From Dipteris shenzhenensis (lineage: Eukaryota; Polypodiophyta; Polypodiopsida; Gleicheniales): a stretch of 64,000 bases of DNA. A program made the position numbers and the translations under genes. The stretch lies in the NCBI GenBank assembly GCA_047967505.1, contig CM106539.1; one strand, written 5' to 3'. The notes beneath the pieces are model-generated. The model did no database searches. It saw nothing but the letters and a program-made list of their open reading frames with translations, and was not told where the DNA came from. Position 1 is the stretch's first letter. The number at the start of each line of letters is the position of its first letter. Below are positions 13,890 through 24,612 of this stretch, one piece after another.

Positions 13890-16800
13890 TCAAGTTCACG
13901 ATCTTGTGCGAGCCGTAGCAGTCATTCTCATTTTGAGAAGAGATCATCGTGCAGCAAAAAAAATGTGTGTGTGTGTGTGTGTTTGTCCTGCTCACTATAG
14001 ACAAGTAGTGAAGTGCAAAGTGTGTGTGTGTGTGTGTGTTTTTGTCCTACAACCGTATTGAAAGCGAACGGGAGAGAGACAGAGACAGAGACAGAAAGAC
14101 AGACAGACAGGTTTCTTCATGTCTTCATAAGATCACTATGGCCTAGAAGACGGTATAAAGCATAAAGTAGAGGACAGCCTAAATGCTTGTCCCATTCACT
14201 ACCCCAAACTTCTGAAAAAATAAGGGGGATTGTTTTGGATACACGTTGCAGTAAATAACTGTTTACCTGATGTCCAACTCCTCGCATTTCTTCACTGCTT
14301 CCGTCGCAGCTTTTACAGACTGATTACCCATGCCAAGATGTGAACAAAAACGCCTCTAGAAAACGAGGAAAAAAACGTTCTCAGATTAATATTTTTTTCA
14401 GTATAAACTGGGTTTATCCAACTACAAGCAGAAAAGTAGAAAGTAATAACTGTACAAACGAGGAATAAAATTGCGGGCGGGGCTGTGTTGGGAGGAAAAA
14501 GGAAAGAAAGAGAAAGATTTATTGACATCTTGGATTTTATGGACATTTAAAGTCATCAAAAAACGTTGAAATTGTATACATATATGTAGGTGGGTGTCCA
14601 TTGAAAAGTAAACTACTTAAGGCTTTTACAAACCTTTACAAACCAAGGGAGATGACCATTTACCAAAGGAGACAACCACTTTACCAATCAACAACATTTG
14701 CTATGGATTCATGAAATACCAAGGGAAGAGCCTATGTGCTTATCCTACTCATGAAAGAAAAAACATAATAAAATGCAAGTATGACTCTATTGTTATCTGC
14801 CCCTGCATGCTTCTACCCAGGTATGTTGAGGATCATAAATTGCAGAGTTGTCGGGTTAATCTATATCTGTCTCCAAAGCACACCGTGATCTCATGCAATC
14901 CACTTGTGACCCCCTTTCTGTATATGGCAAGCCTTGGCTAGCACGAACCTCCTACATGCGAAGGTCAAATAAATCTGTAAGGATGATGGTCTCGGCCACA
15001 TGTATGAAAGTGGAGGGGACCCGTATGTGGGTAGATGAGACATTGCATACATTTGTACTTGTCCACCGAGGCTGCTAGTCCATGAAATATGCTCGAAGCT
15101 CAAGCCCTACCTTCCCCCCCTCCCCCTCCAACCTTCGCCCTCCTATATCTCTTGACAACAAAAAATAGTTGGTTATTTGGATGGTACCAACTATATGATA
15201 GTACTACATGCCCTCAATGGATGATCTTTGTGTCTCCTCATCTTCTTAAATGAAAATGGCCCAAGCATCTCTAATTTGTGTATCTGGCAAATTGAGAGAA
15301 ACCCTCCTCTCCTCCCTTTTCACGTTCACTCCTTTTCTCCCCTTTCTTATCCTCCCATTTCGTCCCTCTCCTAATTAATGGAGGATTTCTTTTTTTTTCC
15401 ATTTGACTGAGGTGCAAACGAAAGCGGGTTTAGTGTGCACTACCACCCAATTAGACCATCGAAATGTATGCTCATATTTAGGCATCCTTAAAGAAAGAGA
15501 ATTAGAAAACCTCACCAAAAAGTCACCCGCATGAATGGTTCCCATCTCCATAGACTTTCCCATTTCCTCCTCCAATTGCTTTACAATGAACTCTTTGGCT
15601 CGGCCAATCTCTTTCTTTGAAGCACCATTAGCTACAGAACAGATTTCTGCCACGATGCTATACTTCAGTAACAATATGGCACCAGCAAGAAAATACAATG
15701 TGAGTTTATGAGAAACAAACTTTGCAGGAGTGAACTGAATCACCTTTGACTGTACGTGGCTTATCCTCCTGGCGACATGCAATGTACAGGCACGCAGCAA
15801 GAATAGCATCTTGATTTCTTCCCCTGATGGACTTAAGATCTTCCACCTTCTTGTAGATCTCATTTGCTCGATCCTTCACAGAGTAAAAAGAATAGCTCAA
15901 GAACAGCTCCATTCCAACAGAGTTATTTCACCAGAACATTGCAGTAATCTTATCGGACACCTCGAAGAATATGAAGAAATTCAGAGAATACCCAGCAAGA
16001 AACAAGGTCCCCTAAGTGGCAAAGGAGGCCCTGACAGTACCATTACAAACTGATATACACACACGCACTCCCTCGTAAGACTTTAATATATCAATATTAA
16101 TTTGGTTCAAAGACTTTTTCTGCTAGGTGTGTATGTATCACATACTAAGCAAGCTTTTAAAAAAAGAACCTTCCCAAGGAGGAAAAGTGAACCAAGGGTA
16201 TCACTGGTTTTATACTCTAAAGACCCGAAGAGAGTATATCTCAAATCAGTCAGAAACCCATGAGATATCATAGCACCTCTGGATAATGTAGAAAAGGGAC
16301 CTCTTGTCGTGAAGGCGTAGATGTCATGGGGCCCACCTTGGTGCCATGCAATGGTGGGAGTTGCATCCTCAAGGAACCCCCCAAAGAAAAGGTTATACTG
16401 CATATGTAAGACTAAGAAGAAGTTGGCTTAACACAAACATTCATTGAACTTTCTTGGAATTTTGTTCGTATGGATCGCTTTATTTGGCTGAGACAGAAAA
16501 AATTTGGCAAGTTGTTAAGGAGATGTATCTGGACACGACGTCACAACGTCCCGAAGTTGTGATCTAGGTTTAGATTTTGTGCCTAGCCAAGCATAGTCAA
16601 ACAAACAATCTAACATTTTTCAGAATTTCAAACATAAAACACGTGATGCTAAACAAACTACGAGTTCTACTTTCAATTAACATGCGTTTGAAGTATTACC
16701 TTGATAGTTGAAACGAGACCCAGCCTGCCAAATCCAATTAAACCAACGCCTGTTAGAATTCCTTCCCTTTTTCAATATAAACATTCAAATCAATCTCACA

Positions 16801-17490
16801 GAAAACACACACACGAGTTCTTCTCGTAAGTGCCAGACAACGTGCATAGAGAGCAATAAAGAACCTGAATTTTAATGTATTCTTACAAATGTACAAAGAT
16901 GCAGGATATAAGAATCGGCTGGGCTGGAAAAGGAAGCAGAGATTTATGGAAGTACGACTCATGAAAATTTAGTAAGATCGATGACGTAGATTGGCAATCA
17001 CAACTTAAAACCACTGTCGACGTTCTCCAATGTACAATTCTTGCCTACGGCTTCCGGTTGTAACGTGTAATATTTGCAATTGTTATATTTTCATCTGATT
17101 CGCGCAATCAAAGCTGAAAGTGGAGCAAGTAGAAACCAACCGATCCGCCATTATCGCAATGGTGCGAAATGCCTGAATAAGAGATCGGTCTGGGTTTGAA
17201 CCTCGATTTTGCCACCGGCCCATAGACGATAGAAAATCTCCTTGAGCGCCGTTCGGCTTGGAGATAACGGTTGCTAAACCACCATCTGTAAGGAGGGGAT
17301 TAGAGGGGCCTCCAACACGAACCGGATCATTATCTGTGGACTCGTTTGCGAAAGTTCTCCACTCAGAGGTTTCATCTATGGAGTGAGCCTCAAGGACCAG
17401 ACCGCATTCGGCACACACTGTGTCTCCTGCAGCATGATCCAAGACAACTTCGGTGGGCTTCCGACACTCAGGACATACAACCTCGGTCAT
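8165..17490 (-). CDS. TFIIB: Transcription initiation factor IIB (TFIIB), seven exons
   Basis: TFIIB bridges TBP-bound promoter DNA and RNA polymerase II in the nucleus. Exons by position, in transcript order: 17490-17141, 16724-16700, 15873-15744, 15646-15516, 14355-14267, 8457-8381, 8298-8165. Every junction is GT-AG, the phases agree, and the total is 936 nt, i.e. 311 residues and TAG. This is about the usual plant length. The N-terminal zinc ribbon has cysteines 6, 9, 26 and 29 (CPEC, CAEC), followed by the reader/linker motif [10 protein letters not shown]. The first cyclin repeat includes [18 protein letters not shown]. The second includes [20 protein letters not shown] and [16 protein letters not shown]. 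The start is the only ATG before the zinc ribbon. Exon 2 is a 25-nt micro-exon (LGLVSTIK). Intron 5 is 5.8 kb and full of LINE pieces, but all exons look intact, so the gene is probably functional. Whether it is TFIIB1- or TFIIB2-like cannot be decided here. Confidence 0.96.
8650..9653 (-). pseudogene. LINE ORF2 C-terminal fragment (zf-RVT region) in TFIIB intron 5
   Basis: An open minus-strand frame of about 320 codons carries the zinc-binding region found downstream of reverse transcriptase in plant L1-like LINEs: [18 protein letters not shown], then C-x2-C (LCMRC), then [10 protein letters not shown]. The tail [17 protein letters not shown] matches the usual continuation. The 5' part with reverse transcriptase is missing. 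A 36-bp direct duplication near 9515-9595 lengthens the N-terminal end of the frame ([12 protein letters not shown] twice). It lies inside an intron in the same orientation as TFIIB and is spliced out. Confidence 0.8.
9654..10195. other. Intron 5 sequence, no clear feature
   Basis: Contains a T-rich stretch near 9898-9908 and no motif that I can name. It may be the deleted middle of a LINE, because an endonuclease-like piece lies on one side and a zf-RVT piece on the other, in matching orientation. Confidence 0.35.
10196..10600 (-). pseudogene. LINE endonuclease-like fragment (exonuclease-endonuclease-phosphatase fold)
   Basis: The minus-strand frame reads [20 protein letters not shown] followed by NDTY and IGKHT. 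It resembles the segment after GDFN in the AP-endonuclease domain of LINE ORF2 proteins, where an NxxG..L..LC..tgL.I.NG.y pattern is usual. Upstream sequence is broken by stops. Orientation matches the zf-RVT fragment at 8650-9653, so both may be ends of one LINE that lost its reverse transcriptase. The match is by pattern only. Confidence 0.5.
11000..11138 (+). mobile_element. LINE-type 3' end with (CTTT)n tail
   Basis: The stretch beginning GATGCCCGCTTAGAGGCTCC and running to TTTATTAAACTTT ends in about ten CTTT units. The reverse complement of 63660-63805 is clearly related (GATGCCCACTTAGAGGCTCC ... TTTTAATAAACTTT), but there the tail is (CT)n followed by (AC)n. Two copies sharing a unique 3' end and differing in tail indicate a retroposon family with a microsatellite-type terminus. 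The body of this copy was not recognised to the left. Confidence 0.65.
11150..13010 (-). pseudogene. Second LINE family: broken reverse transcriptase to C-terminal zinc motif
   Basis: On the minus strand, in order: [20 protein letters not shown], a reverse-transcriptase palm segment that appears twice (12621-12902); [10 protein letters not shown] at about 12482-12452, in the position of the YxDD box but reading [21 protein letters not shown] near 11930; and [11 protein letters not shown] near 11407-11376. Stops and frame changes are frequent, so it is inactive. The pattern differs from the zf-RVT LINE at 8650-9653, implying a second lineage inside the same TFIIB intron. Confidence 0.65.
12621..12902 (-). 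repeat. 141-bp tandem duplication inside the LINE reverse transcriptase
   Basis: Two adjacent units of about 141 bp encode the same palm segment ([20 protein letters not shown]) twice. They have roughly a dozen differences. A shorter duplicated piece (CATCTGAATCCCACCTGAGT) follows at 12901-12968. This is a local duplication within an already dead element. Confidence 0.85.
13845..14042 (+). repeat. Cluster of (GT)n microsatellites in TFIIB intron 5
   Basis: Three separate GT runs (about 13855-13888, 13964-13982, 14021-14040) alternate with short unique sequence. A (GACA)-like run follows near 14074-14110. The reading frames through them are artefacts. Confidence 0.9.
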
Positions 17491-18248
17491 CGTCCGTGCT
17501 CGTGCTGCAACAGAACGCTCTCAAAGCGGCTTGTACTCTGGACGCTCGAGAGCTGTCGCCCCGTTCGTTCACGTCTAATTCTGCTCACAAAATGACAGGA
17601 TTCGCAACGTCTGGTTGAAGGATTGGATTCTTTAGTACAAAATGGCTTCAAAGATTCTCAAAAAATGTCTTTCACGCTCCGCAGAACCAACCGTGATCAC
17701 GATACTATTGAAACTGGGATGCAGAAAACCGTGTCATTCACCTCTACAAAAGCTCTTCCCATCTCAATAAACTCTCTCTCTCTCCGTCCTGTTCCTTCGC
17801 ATCTGCACAGACTCCTCTCCTCACAAATAATTTAAAGGTCCCTCAAAATGGCTCCGCAAACACATTTCACAGGCTCTCCTCTCATCGCAACAATCCCTCT
17901 ACGAAACTCCCTCTACACAAGCCTTTTCTCTGCCAACCCTCCCACTGTTTCTTCTCCATTTACGTCTCCTCGTTTTGTGGTTTTTTCAAGCGACCAGACT
18001 CCTCTTGTAAATTTGCGATTATCTTTCTCTCGCTGGTCTGTGATACGGTGAGCGACGCGAGGTCTGCGATACGGGAGGGGGAGGTGTGTGATGAGGGGAA
18101 ATCGACGAGGCAAAGAAGGAAGAAGGAGCGAAAACAGGCGAAGGAGCAATGAATGCAAAGGGGAAAGAGCTGGCAAATTTTTGAAGAAGCTGATAGGAAG
18201 CAAAGGGAGTTGGTGATGAACAGAAGAATCGCAAAAAGAATCTTCTCT
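17491..18248 (-). other. TFIIB 5' flank / probable 5' leader
   Basis: No coding frame of interest is present. Pyrimidine-rich and purine-rich stretches alternate (for example CTCTCTCTCTCC near 17772). It is probably leader and promoter-proximal DNA for the TFIIB gene. Confidence 0.4.
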
Positions 18249-18280
18249 CCACGTGGTCTTTCGCTCTCACCTATTTATAA
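18249..18280 (-). promoter_or_regulatory. Possible TFIIB promoter elements (TATA-like and G-box)
   Basis: On the minus strand a TTATAAATAG sequence (18272-18281) lies about 780 bases upstream of the TFIIB ATG. The palindrome CCACGTGG, a G-box core, lies at 18249-18256. If the TATA is used, transcription would start near 18240 and give a long leader. No other clear TATA was seen nearer the ATG. No transcript evidence is available. Confidence 0.35.
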
Positions 18281-18349
18281 CGAGACAACGGCCTTACCCA
18301 ACACTTTGTGGGTCGCTTCACACCAATTCTGTGTGCATCTCTCACCACT

Positions 18350-18620
18350 GTGTGTGTGTGTGTCTCTCTCTCTCTAGTCACATCACGGCCAACATTTCTC
18401 CTCCTCACTAGGTTCATATCCTGTGTCATCATCCTATCATTGTGTCCGTACTTTGTGCGTGCATGTGTGTGTGTGTGTGTGTTCAATTCTTGGTCCGACT
18501 TCTAGCCTGCTGGCATTATTGTCTGTGTGTGTGTGTGGTGTGTGTGTGTTTTTTCAATCCTCGAATCAAATTTTGACTTCCTGGCGTTACTGTCATTACA
18601 TGCATGCGTGTGGACTCACG

Positions 18621-18657
<37 letters not shown>

Positions 18658-18660
18658 GGT
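18350..18660 (+). repeat. (GT)n-rich cluster upstream of TFIIB
   Basis: At least four GT runs (about 18351-18363, 18464-18482, 18521-18550, 18622-18652) are separated by related sequence such as TTCAATCCT/TTCAATTCTTGG and ACTTCCTGGC/ACTTCTAGCC. That suggests duplication of a GT-bearing unit. The 188-codon frame across it is a by-product. Confidence 0.8.
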
Positions 18661-19317
18661 GTAATCCTAGGATTTCACAAAGTGTGTTTAATCCTGGGAC
18701 CAACTTTATATGGCCTATTGGCACTACTACCACGAAGTTAAAAACTCTCTCTATCTCTCATGTGTGTGCATGCGCACTGGATGCACACTTCCACGTGTGC
18801 ACCTATTCCTCCCAACCTCTTTGCTCAATCAAGCACTTCTTTGTTTATCTTGTTCCTACTTCTCAACTTAACAAAATCTCAAAGTCCCAAAGGGACTTGG
18901 AGGAGACTGATGGACCATATAGGAGAACCTGGACGCTAAATAAGCATAGTTTCTTCCTATCAAAGCTCATGTCCAATGTCTTCCTATGAAAAACCCAACT
19001 TAGTAAAACCTCTCTTTTCAGAGTCTGCTATGTTGTCATGGCATTAAAACTATCCTTCATCTTTCTTGGGGACATTTGCATTCAAGAAAGGTATGGTGGG
19101 TAATTTAAAAGGCCACCTATAAGACACAAGCACAATTCTCAAGCCAAGGGCTCATCTAATGATGCATACTAGTAAACACTTGGGGATTGCCTTTGTACCT
19201 TTGGCCTAATGTAGCAACTCTAAGAGCCCAATCATTGGAGGCCATTAACTTGCAATACGATGCTGTTAGTTGGGCCTATTAGTAAAGGTGAAAAGAGTTC
19301 CATGATTAGAGGAGGTC

Positions 19318-20380
19318 AAAGCATTGTTGCTTGACCTTGCAATTCTATGTGTTTTTATTAGGGTAGGGTGTTCTTTGGGCCATCCCTCTTTCCCTCATCT
19401 TGTCCCTTTCCTAAAGGTTGGCCATCCTCTCATACAAGTCAATAAAATTTTCATATTAAAGTCATATGGTGCATGGAAACCGTTTGGATGACTTGTGGGA
19501 TTACGAATTAGGTTTATCGGTTGTTAAAAGTAGTCTTCAAAGCTTTTGAATGTGGTGGCATGCAACATTAATGAATGTACTTTTATATCTTTTGCTCACT
19601 TGCATGCACTTAAAAACCCCTAACAGAAATTGCATGGTATGACACCATGCTTTTGTAGTGTACACAATGATTAATGACCGATAGTACAAACTTGAGGAAC
19701 ACCGATAGTACAAACTTGACGAACACGAAACTTTTATTCCCACCTTCCTTTTTCTTTTTGTGAGGAAAGAAAGGAAATTATATTTCCACTTTCCTAATAA
19801 GGTGGAAGCAGGTATTTCCACTTTCCTTAGTAGGTTTGCCTATTCTCATGTGTGACAAATGTTCCATGACTCGGCCAAAGCAATGTTGCTTGACATGGCA
19901 ATTCAATCTATGTACTAAATTGGTTTGAAGCTTGTTTTTACTTTTAGGGTAGGATGTTCTTTGGTCCATTCCCCTTTTCCTCATCTTGTCAAGGTTGGCC
20001 ATCCTCTACTACAAGTCAAAGCATTTGTCAATGTTAAAGCCATAATGTGCATGGAAACCCTTTGGATGACTAGTGGGATTATGGGTTAGGTCTATCGGTT
20101 GTTAAAAGTAGTACTCACAGCTATTAAATGTGGTGGCATGCAACATTAATGAATCTAGTTTTATATCTTTTGCATTAAGTTTCACTTGCGTGCACTTGAA
20201 ATCCCTATAGGAAATCGCATTGATGCAACACCTTGCTTTTATAGTGTACAGAATCATCAACGAGCTATAATACAAGCTTAAGGAACATGAAACTCTTATT
20301 TACCATTTTGCTTGGTAGGTTTTCCTCTTCTTATGTACAATGTGTAAGGGTAATGTGTGTAAGGGCATATTGGTACATGG
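19318..20380 (+). repeat. Tandem duplication, two units of about 0.56 kb
   Basis: Unit 1 (about 19318-19880) and unit 2 (about 19880-20380) share many blocks in the same order: TTGCTTGACnTnGCAATTC, TTAGGGTAGGnTGTTCTTTG, GGTTGGCCATCCTCT, TATCGGTTGTTAAAAGTAGT, GTGGTGGCATGCAACATTAA and a TAGTGTACA block. Divergence is perhaps 15-20 percent by eye. No coding function is seen. Confidence 0.85.
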
Positions 20381-20705
20381 CTCAAGCAATGCTCATAAAT
20401 ACATCTAGATACCCACATGTGAGCAATCTATTGATAGCTCAAACAATCACTCATACATACACCTAGATACCCACACGTGAGCAACCTTGGACAACCCCTT
20501 ACACATCATTGAAGAGTGAAATGTTTTTTTTTTGGGAGAGAGAGGGGATCTTGTTATATTAGTTCACAAATCCAATTGTTTGAGTAAGCATAGACTTAAT
20601 TGACCCATCCCCTAGAGATTGTTATATTAAGTTAACAAATCCAATTATTTGAGTAAAGATAAACCCAACATATCTTGCAATCCCTTTGACCCATCCCCTA
20701 GAGGC
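20380..20705 (+). repeat. Two further short tandem duplications
   Basis: An approximately 60-bp block ending CTAGATACCCACATGTGAGC recurs as CTAGATACCCACACGTGAGC (20380-20490). An approximately 85-bp block with TTGTTATATTA, CAAATCCAATTGTTTGAGTA and CCATCCCCTAGAG recurs immediately after (20548-20705). Confidence 0.75.
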
Positions 20706-22060
20706 CTTCAAGGCTTGCCTACCACTTGATCATGCATGTTGCATGTAGCATCCAATGTAGGCAACAAAGAGGCTTGGTTGTTTGTGGAGTCGAGCCAAGA
20801 GTACTTGTATTCGATGTAATTTCCAACTATCACGATTGGAAGAGCCTTGGTTGTTTGTGGAGCCCACATGACCATATCCAAGTAGTTAAAAATAATATCT
20901 CCAATTAAAGTATACACAACATAAATTGACTATTGTAAAGTATAAGATCGGATGAGCGTTCTTTTTGCATGTATTGAAACAACTCCACACCTAGTTTCTT
21001 TGAGGGGCTTACTACCACCTTCTAATTTATTTATTCACGATACCATGCATGTACAAAAATTGACCAAATGAATATCTTAAAAAGAGGATGCATTTGAATC
21101 GTAGTGTCTAAAAAGGGAAAATCAACTACATGTGTCCCTTGAATGTCTTCCTTTTGTCAAACGTGAGAAAACAATAGGTTTTAAGGAGAGACCTAGTAAT
21201 CAATTTATAAGATACACTTAATGTCAAACACAATGAAAAATTATTATGTACACTCTCCATATTTTAGCTTGTGCTCATAGCTCCATGCCAGATTATACTT
21301 GCAATCATTGTGTATCTTAGGCCCATTCCATTGTATCTTTATATTAGTATAATGAGGGGTGGAGCCTACACCCGTTCAAAAGCTTATATGAGCCAACTCC
21401 AAAGTTCCATCACATCACTGTCTTCATCACATAAACCTTCAATGCTTTTCCATAAAATGATAAGTGGTGGTTACAACCATCCATATGTACAACCCAAAAA
21501 TCATATGTACGACTTGTTGAGGGATGTTGCATGGCATATATTTTGAAGCATACAATTTTTTCTTTATAAAAGAATGATAGAGCTTGGTACTCCAATGGTA
21601 TATGTAGGCCTACATCTTGGTTCTCAAGAGGAAATGAACGAATAGCTTTATGGCAAGGGTTTAACACTTATGGAATAGAAGATAAAAGAGTAACACAAGC
21701 AATGGTCAGTTATTTCATCATAGATAGAGCAAATGTGCATTTTTCACTTTTGAATGAAGTCCAAAATCTTATAATTCACATTTCTTTGACGAGAAGGATG
21801 ATTACAAAAGCTTGGATGAGATCACAACCAATAACGAAGCCTTTCCTTCTTGCACAAATGTGTGTCTTTATTTTCTTGATATCGCTTCACTATATACACA
21901 CTTCTACACAAACCTACGTTGCAAAGAGCCTTAGAAATGGATGGTATATTGTTGTGTTAGGGTTGGACTATCTCATTTAATATCGTGTTTTTCTTAGGAG
22001 CTTTATATATCCTAGCAAGAAGAGTGGTGTATGTCATGATATATGAATTTTGCTACAGTA
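20706..22060. other. Intergenic DNA, nothing recognised
   Basis: AT-rich with only short frames. No protein motif or structured repeat was seen. Confidence 0.4.
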
Positions 22061-22069
22061 CATAAATAT

Positions 22070-24508
22070 ATATATATAGAGGAAATTAATCATATACGGT
22101 GATATATAATACTTTGACCAATGACATGGAAGCAATATTTATATATAAAAAATAAAATTTCCAATTATGAAGACACCGCAGTATCCTTTGGTCCATGTCC
22201 ATACCCTAAGGGGACGAAGTAATTGGATTGGAATAAAAAGGGATAATACTACTCTTTTATGGAAGTATAGGGAACTCCTCTTTTTGTTTATTGGAATTTA
22301 GGAGCAAAAACATGGCACTACATTTTACCTAACATGGGAGTAGAATTGCCCCCACTGGCATCCCATGAAAGGCACATGGTAATTCTAACAGCACTACCCT
22401 AGGTGGAGGACAAGCTACGATGATGGTGCCAAGATGCATAACCCCACCTTTCGTATGAAGCCACACAGATTAGCCACTGTTCGTGCCCAAAAAATCCTCA
22501 TGTCTCTTGCAACGTATCTCGCACTTGGGCCAAAGAAGTACCTAAGAGTATGTGCTCGCAACATTCTAATTGATGTTACCATGCTCACACAAGACTCTCC
22601 TCTTGAGCTCGCCTCTTGATCCCGTCTCCCCAGGAGCTTTGGATCCTTGCAGGCGCATACAATTCACTGCAGACGATCTATAACTCTTTGACTTAGGGCT
22701 ATCAACAAACAAGCAAGGCACTAGTTCACTACATGCCAGAGGGGCAACACATTGCCCAAGAAGCTTCATGCCTCATAATGGAGCCTGACCAAGTATTGTT
22801 ATATTGGGAGAAACTGAGAGGTTTCATTTAGTAAGGGATTTCATCCTCCCATTGTTGCTTTAGGTCCTCAAGGCAGAGATGTGCTTGCTAACCATGGACA
22901 TGCATTGGATGGTCTCGACCCATGTTTGGCCGTTGTTTCTAGCAGAGTGCTGAGTGCTTGTAACAAGCACGATGATGCCAGCCAGGGCCTCGTCCACGAG
23001 AGATGAAGTCACATCTGATATTTTATATCACATGTCGTCACTATTGGAATAGCATACCAATGAAGCTCTGTCAGATTTGTGTCTACATCAAGGTGCACGC
23101 TCCATAATACACATAGCCAATGAGGAGCCCATGACCAGCCTAGAAGATTCACGACACCTGGCCAAGATGTGCCTTAGGCTTACTAGTGGGTAAGAATGCC
23201 GGTGGATGTTAAATGGAATAGGAGAGATTGAGGTCTCGATGTTCTAACAGTCCATGGTGTGGACACAATGTATACGTTCACGATGCTACATTCCGAATTT
23301 TCCCACTTTATGACTCTAATCTTCCTAAGCCCAGACGACTCTTACTTTCATCTAAGCACGTATTATCAACATTTTTCTATGCTAATTGCTTGGCATACTT
23401 GTTCTCTGAGTTACACACCGGATGTTCAACTCATCGATTAGTGTAAGGACAGTGAACACAATGCCAAATTACTGAGAGCCCCTATTGACAACGTATAATA
23501 TTAAGCTGCTAGCCATACTACTTACTTGGGATCCTGAACCACGATGGTTTACATAGCACCCTCTTGGCTTAGATTCATAGGTCCTCTCCATCCTGAGCTA
23601 TTAGGATACTACACAGTAGATTGTAGTTGAGACACGAACGATATGTGGATCTATAATGCCTCTTGCTACTTGCAACACTACTAGTTACATTGTTGGCACC
23701 TCCCAGAGCATGATGCACCAACCATGGTGAGTGGGAAGAGGAGGGAACAGCATCATCCCTTAACTATTGCAGTAGCTAGAAAGGTCTCCATGCGCTTAGC
23801 ACAAGTAGTTTATGAACGCTATAATGGTATTAACACAGCATGTCCTAGAGTGGAAATATCATCAACCAAAACATATGTAGAAGCAGTGACAAATGATGAG
23901 GAGTAAATCTGAAGCCGCTTTTGTATTTCAAGATGGCCATGGAGGAGAAGAGTTATGAATTGGATGGCTATTGAATAGATTGGAGTGTCATAGATATGGT
24001 TAATCCCTTTGATGACCCCCACCAGTCTCCAAGCGGAGGAACCCACTGGCACGCCCTCAGTTTACACATTACAAACCTTGGTTTGTCTTGTTATATGACA
24101 TTTCCTTGTAGTGGTTGCATCCTATTAACGGACATGTGATTTGCAAAAATTTACAATATGTTCTAGTATGGGAACAGGAGTGGCAGTTGTTTTGGTGTTG
24201 GTGGATATATGTGGGGGGTTTGCATGCAGAATTTTGGCATTATGGAGCATCCACATGACCATGAATAGACTTAGCAAGTCATGGAACCAAGAGGGTTACT
24301 TGTGGATAGAAAAGTAGATGATTAAGAGAACCATAAGGACCTAGTTTTGCCAACTTGGCCCCTTTATTAAACCATAGCTTGTCTATTGGGCTTTACGAGA
24401 TCCTACGTGTAACATTTTTGCCCCCCAAAATTGGAATTTTTGAAAAAAACTTTGCTTTTAATTTTTGAGAAATGGGGTATCTAAGGAGCACTTTTTATAC
24501 CTCATTTC
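22070..24508 (+). repeat. Left copy of a 2.2-2.4-kb dispersed direct duplication
   Basis: Matches 29670-31842 in the same orientation along its whole length. Examples are ATACTTTGACCAATGA, GGGACGAAGTAATTGGATTG, CTAGTTACATTGTTGG and GGATATATGTGGGGGG, plus the closing block CCCTTTATTAAACCATAGCT followed by ACATTTTTGCCCCCCAAAA. The copies differ by many substitutions and indels; the right copy is about 0.25 kb shorter. No coding frame is shared, so it is a noncoding repeat or an old transposon without visible genes. Confidence 0.88.
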
Positions 24509-24612
24509 TCAGAAATTAAAAAAGTTCTCCTTAGATTCTCCATTTCTCATAAATTAAAAGGAGTATAAATTCTTTTTGCTTTTAATTTTTGAGAAATGGG
24601 GTATCTGGTTGT
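24448..24612. repeat. Compound direct/inverted repeat module
   Basis: TTTGCTTTTAATTTTTGAGA followed by AATGGGGTATCT occurs at about 24451 and again at about 24576. Between them lie two inverted versions (CATTTCTCAGAAATTAAAA and CATTTCTCATAAATTAAAAG). The array can fold into alternative hairpins. The right copy of the surrounding duplication (near 31790) has only one unit, so the array expanded on the left copy or was lost on the right. Confidence 0.75.

Noticed and set aside
18423-18989. 188-codon plus-strand frame rich in Cys and Val
   Set aside because: Generated by several GT microsatellites; no family motif and no splice or start context of interest.
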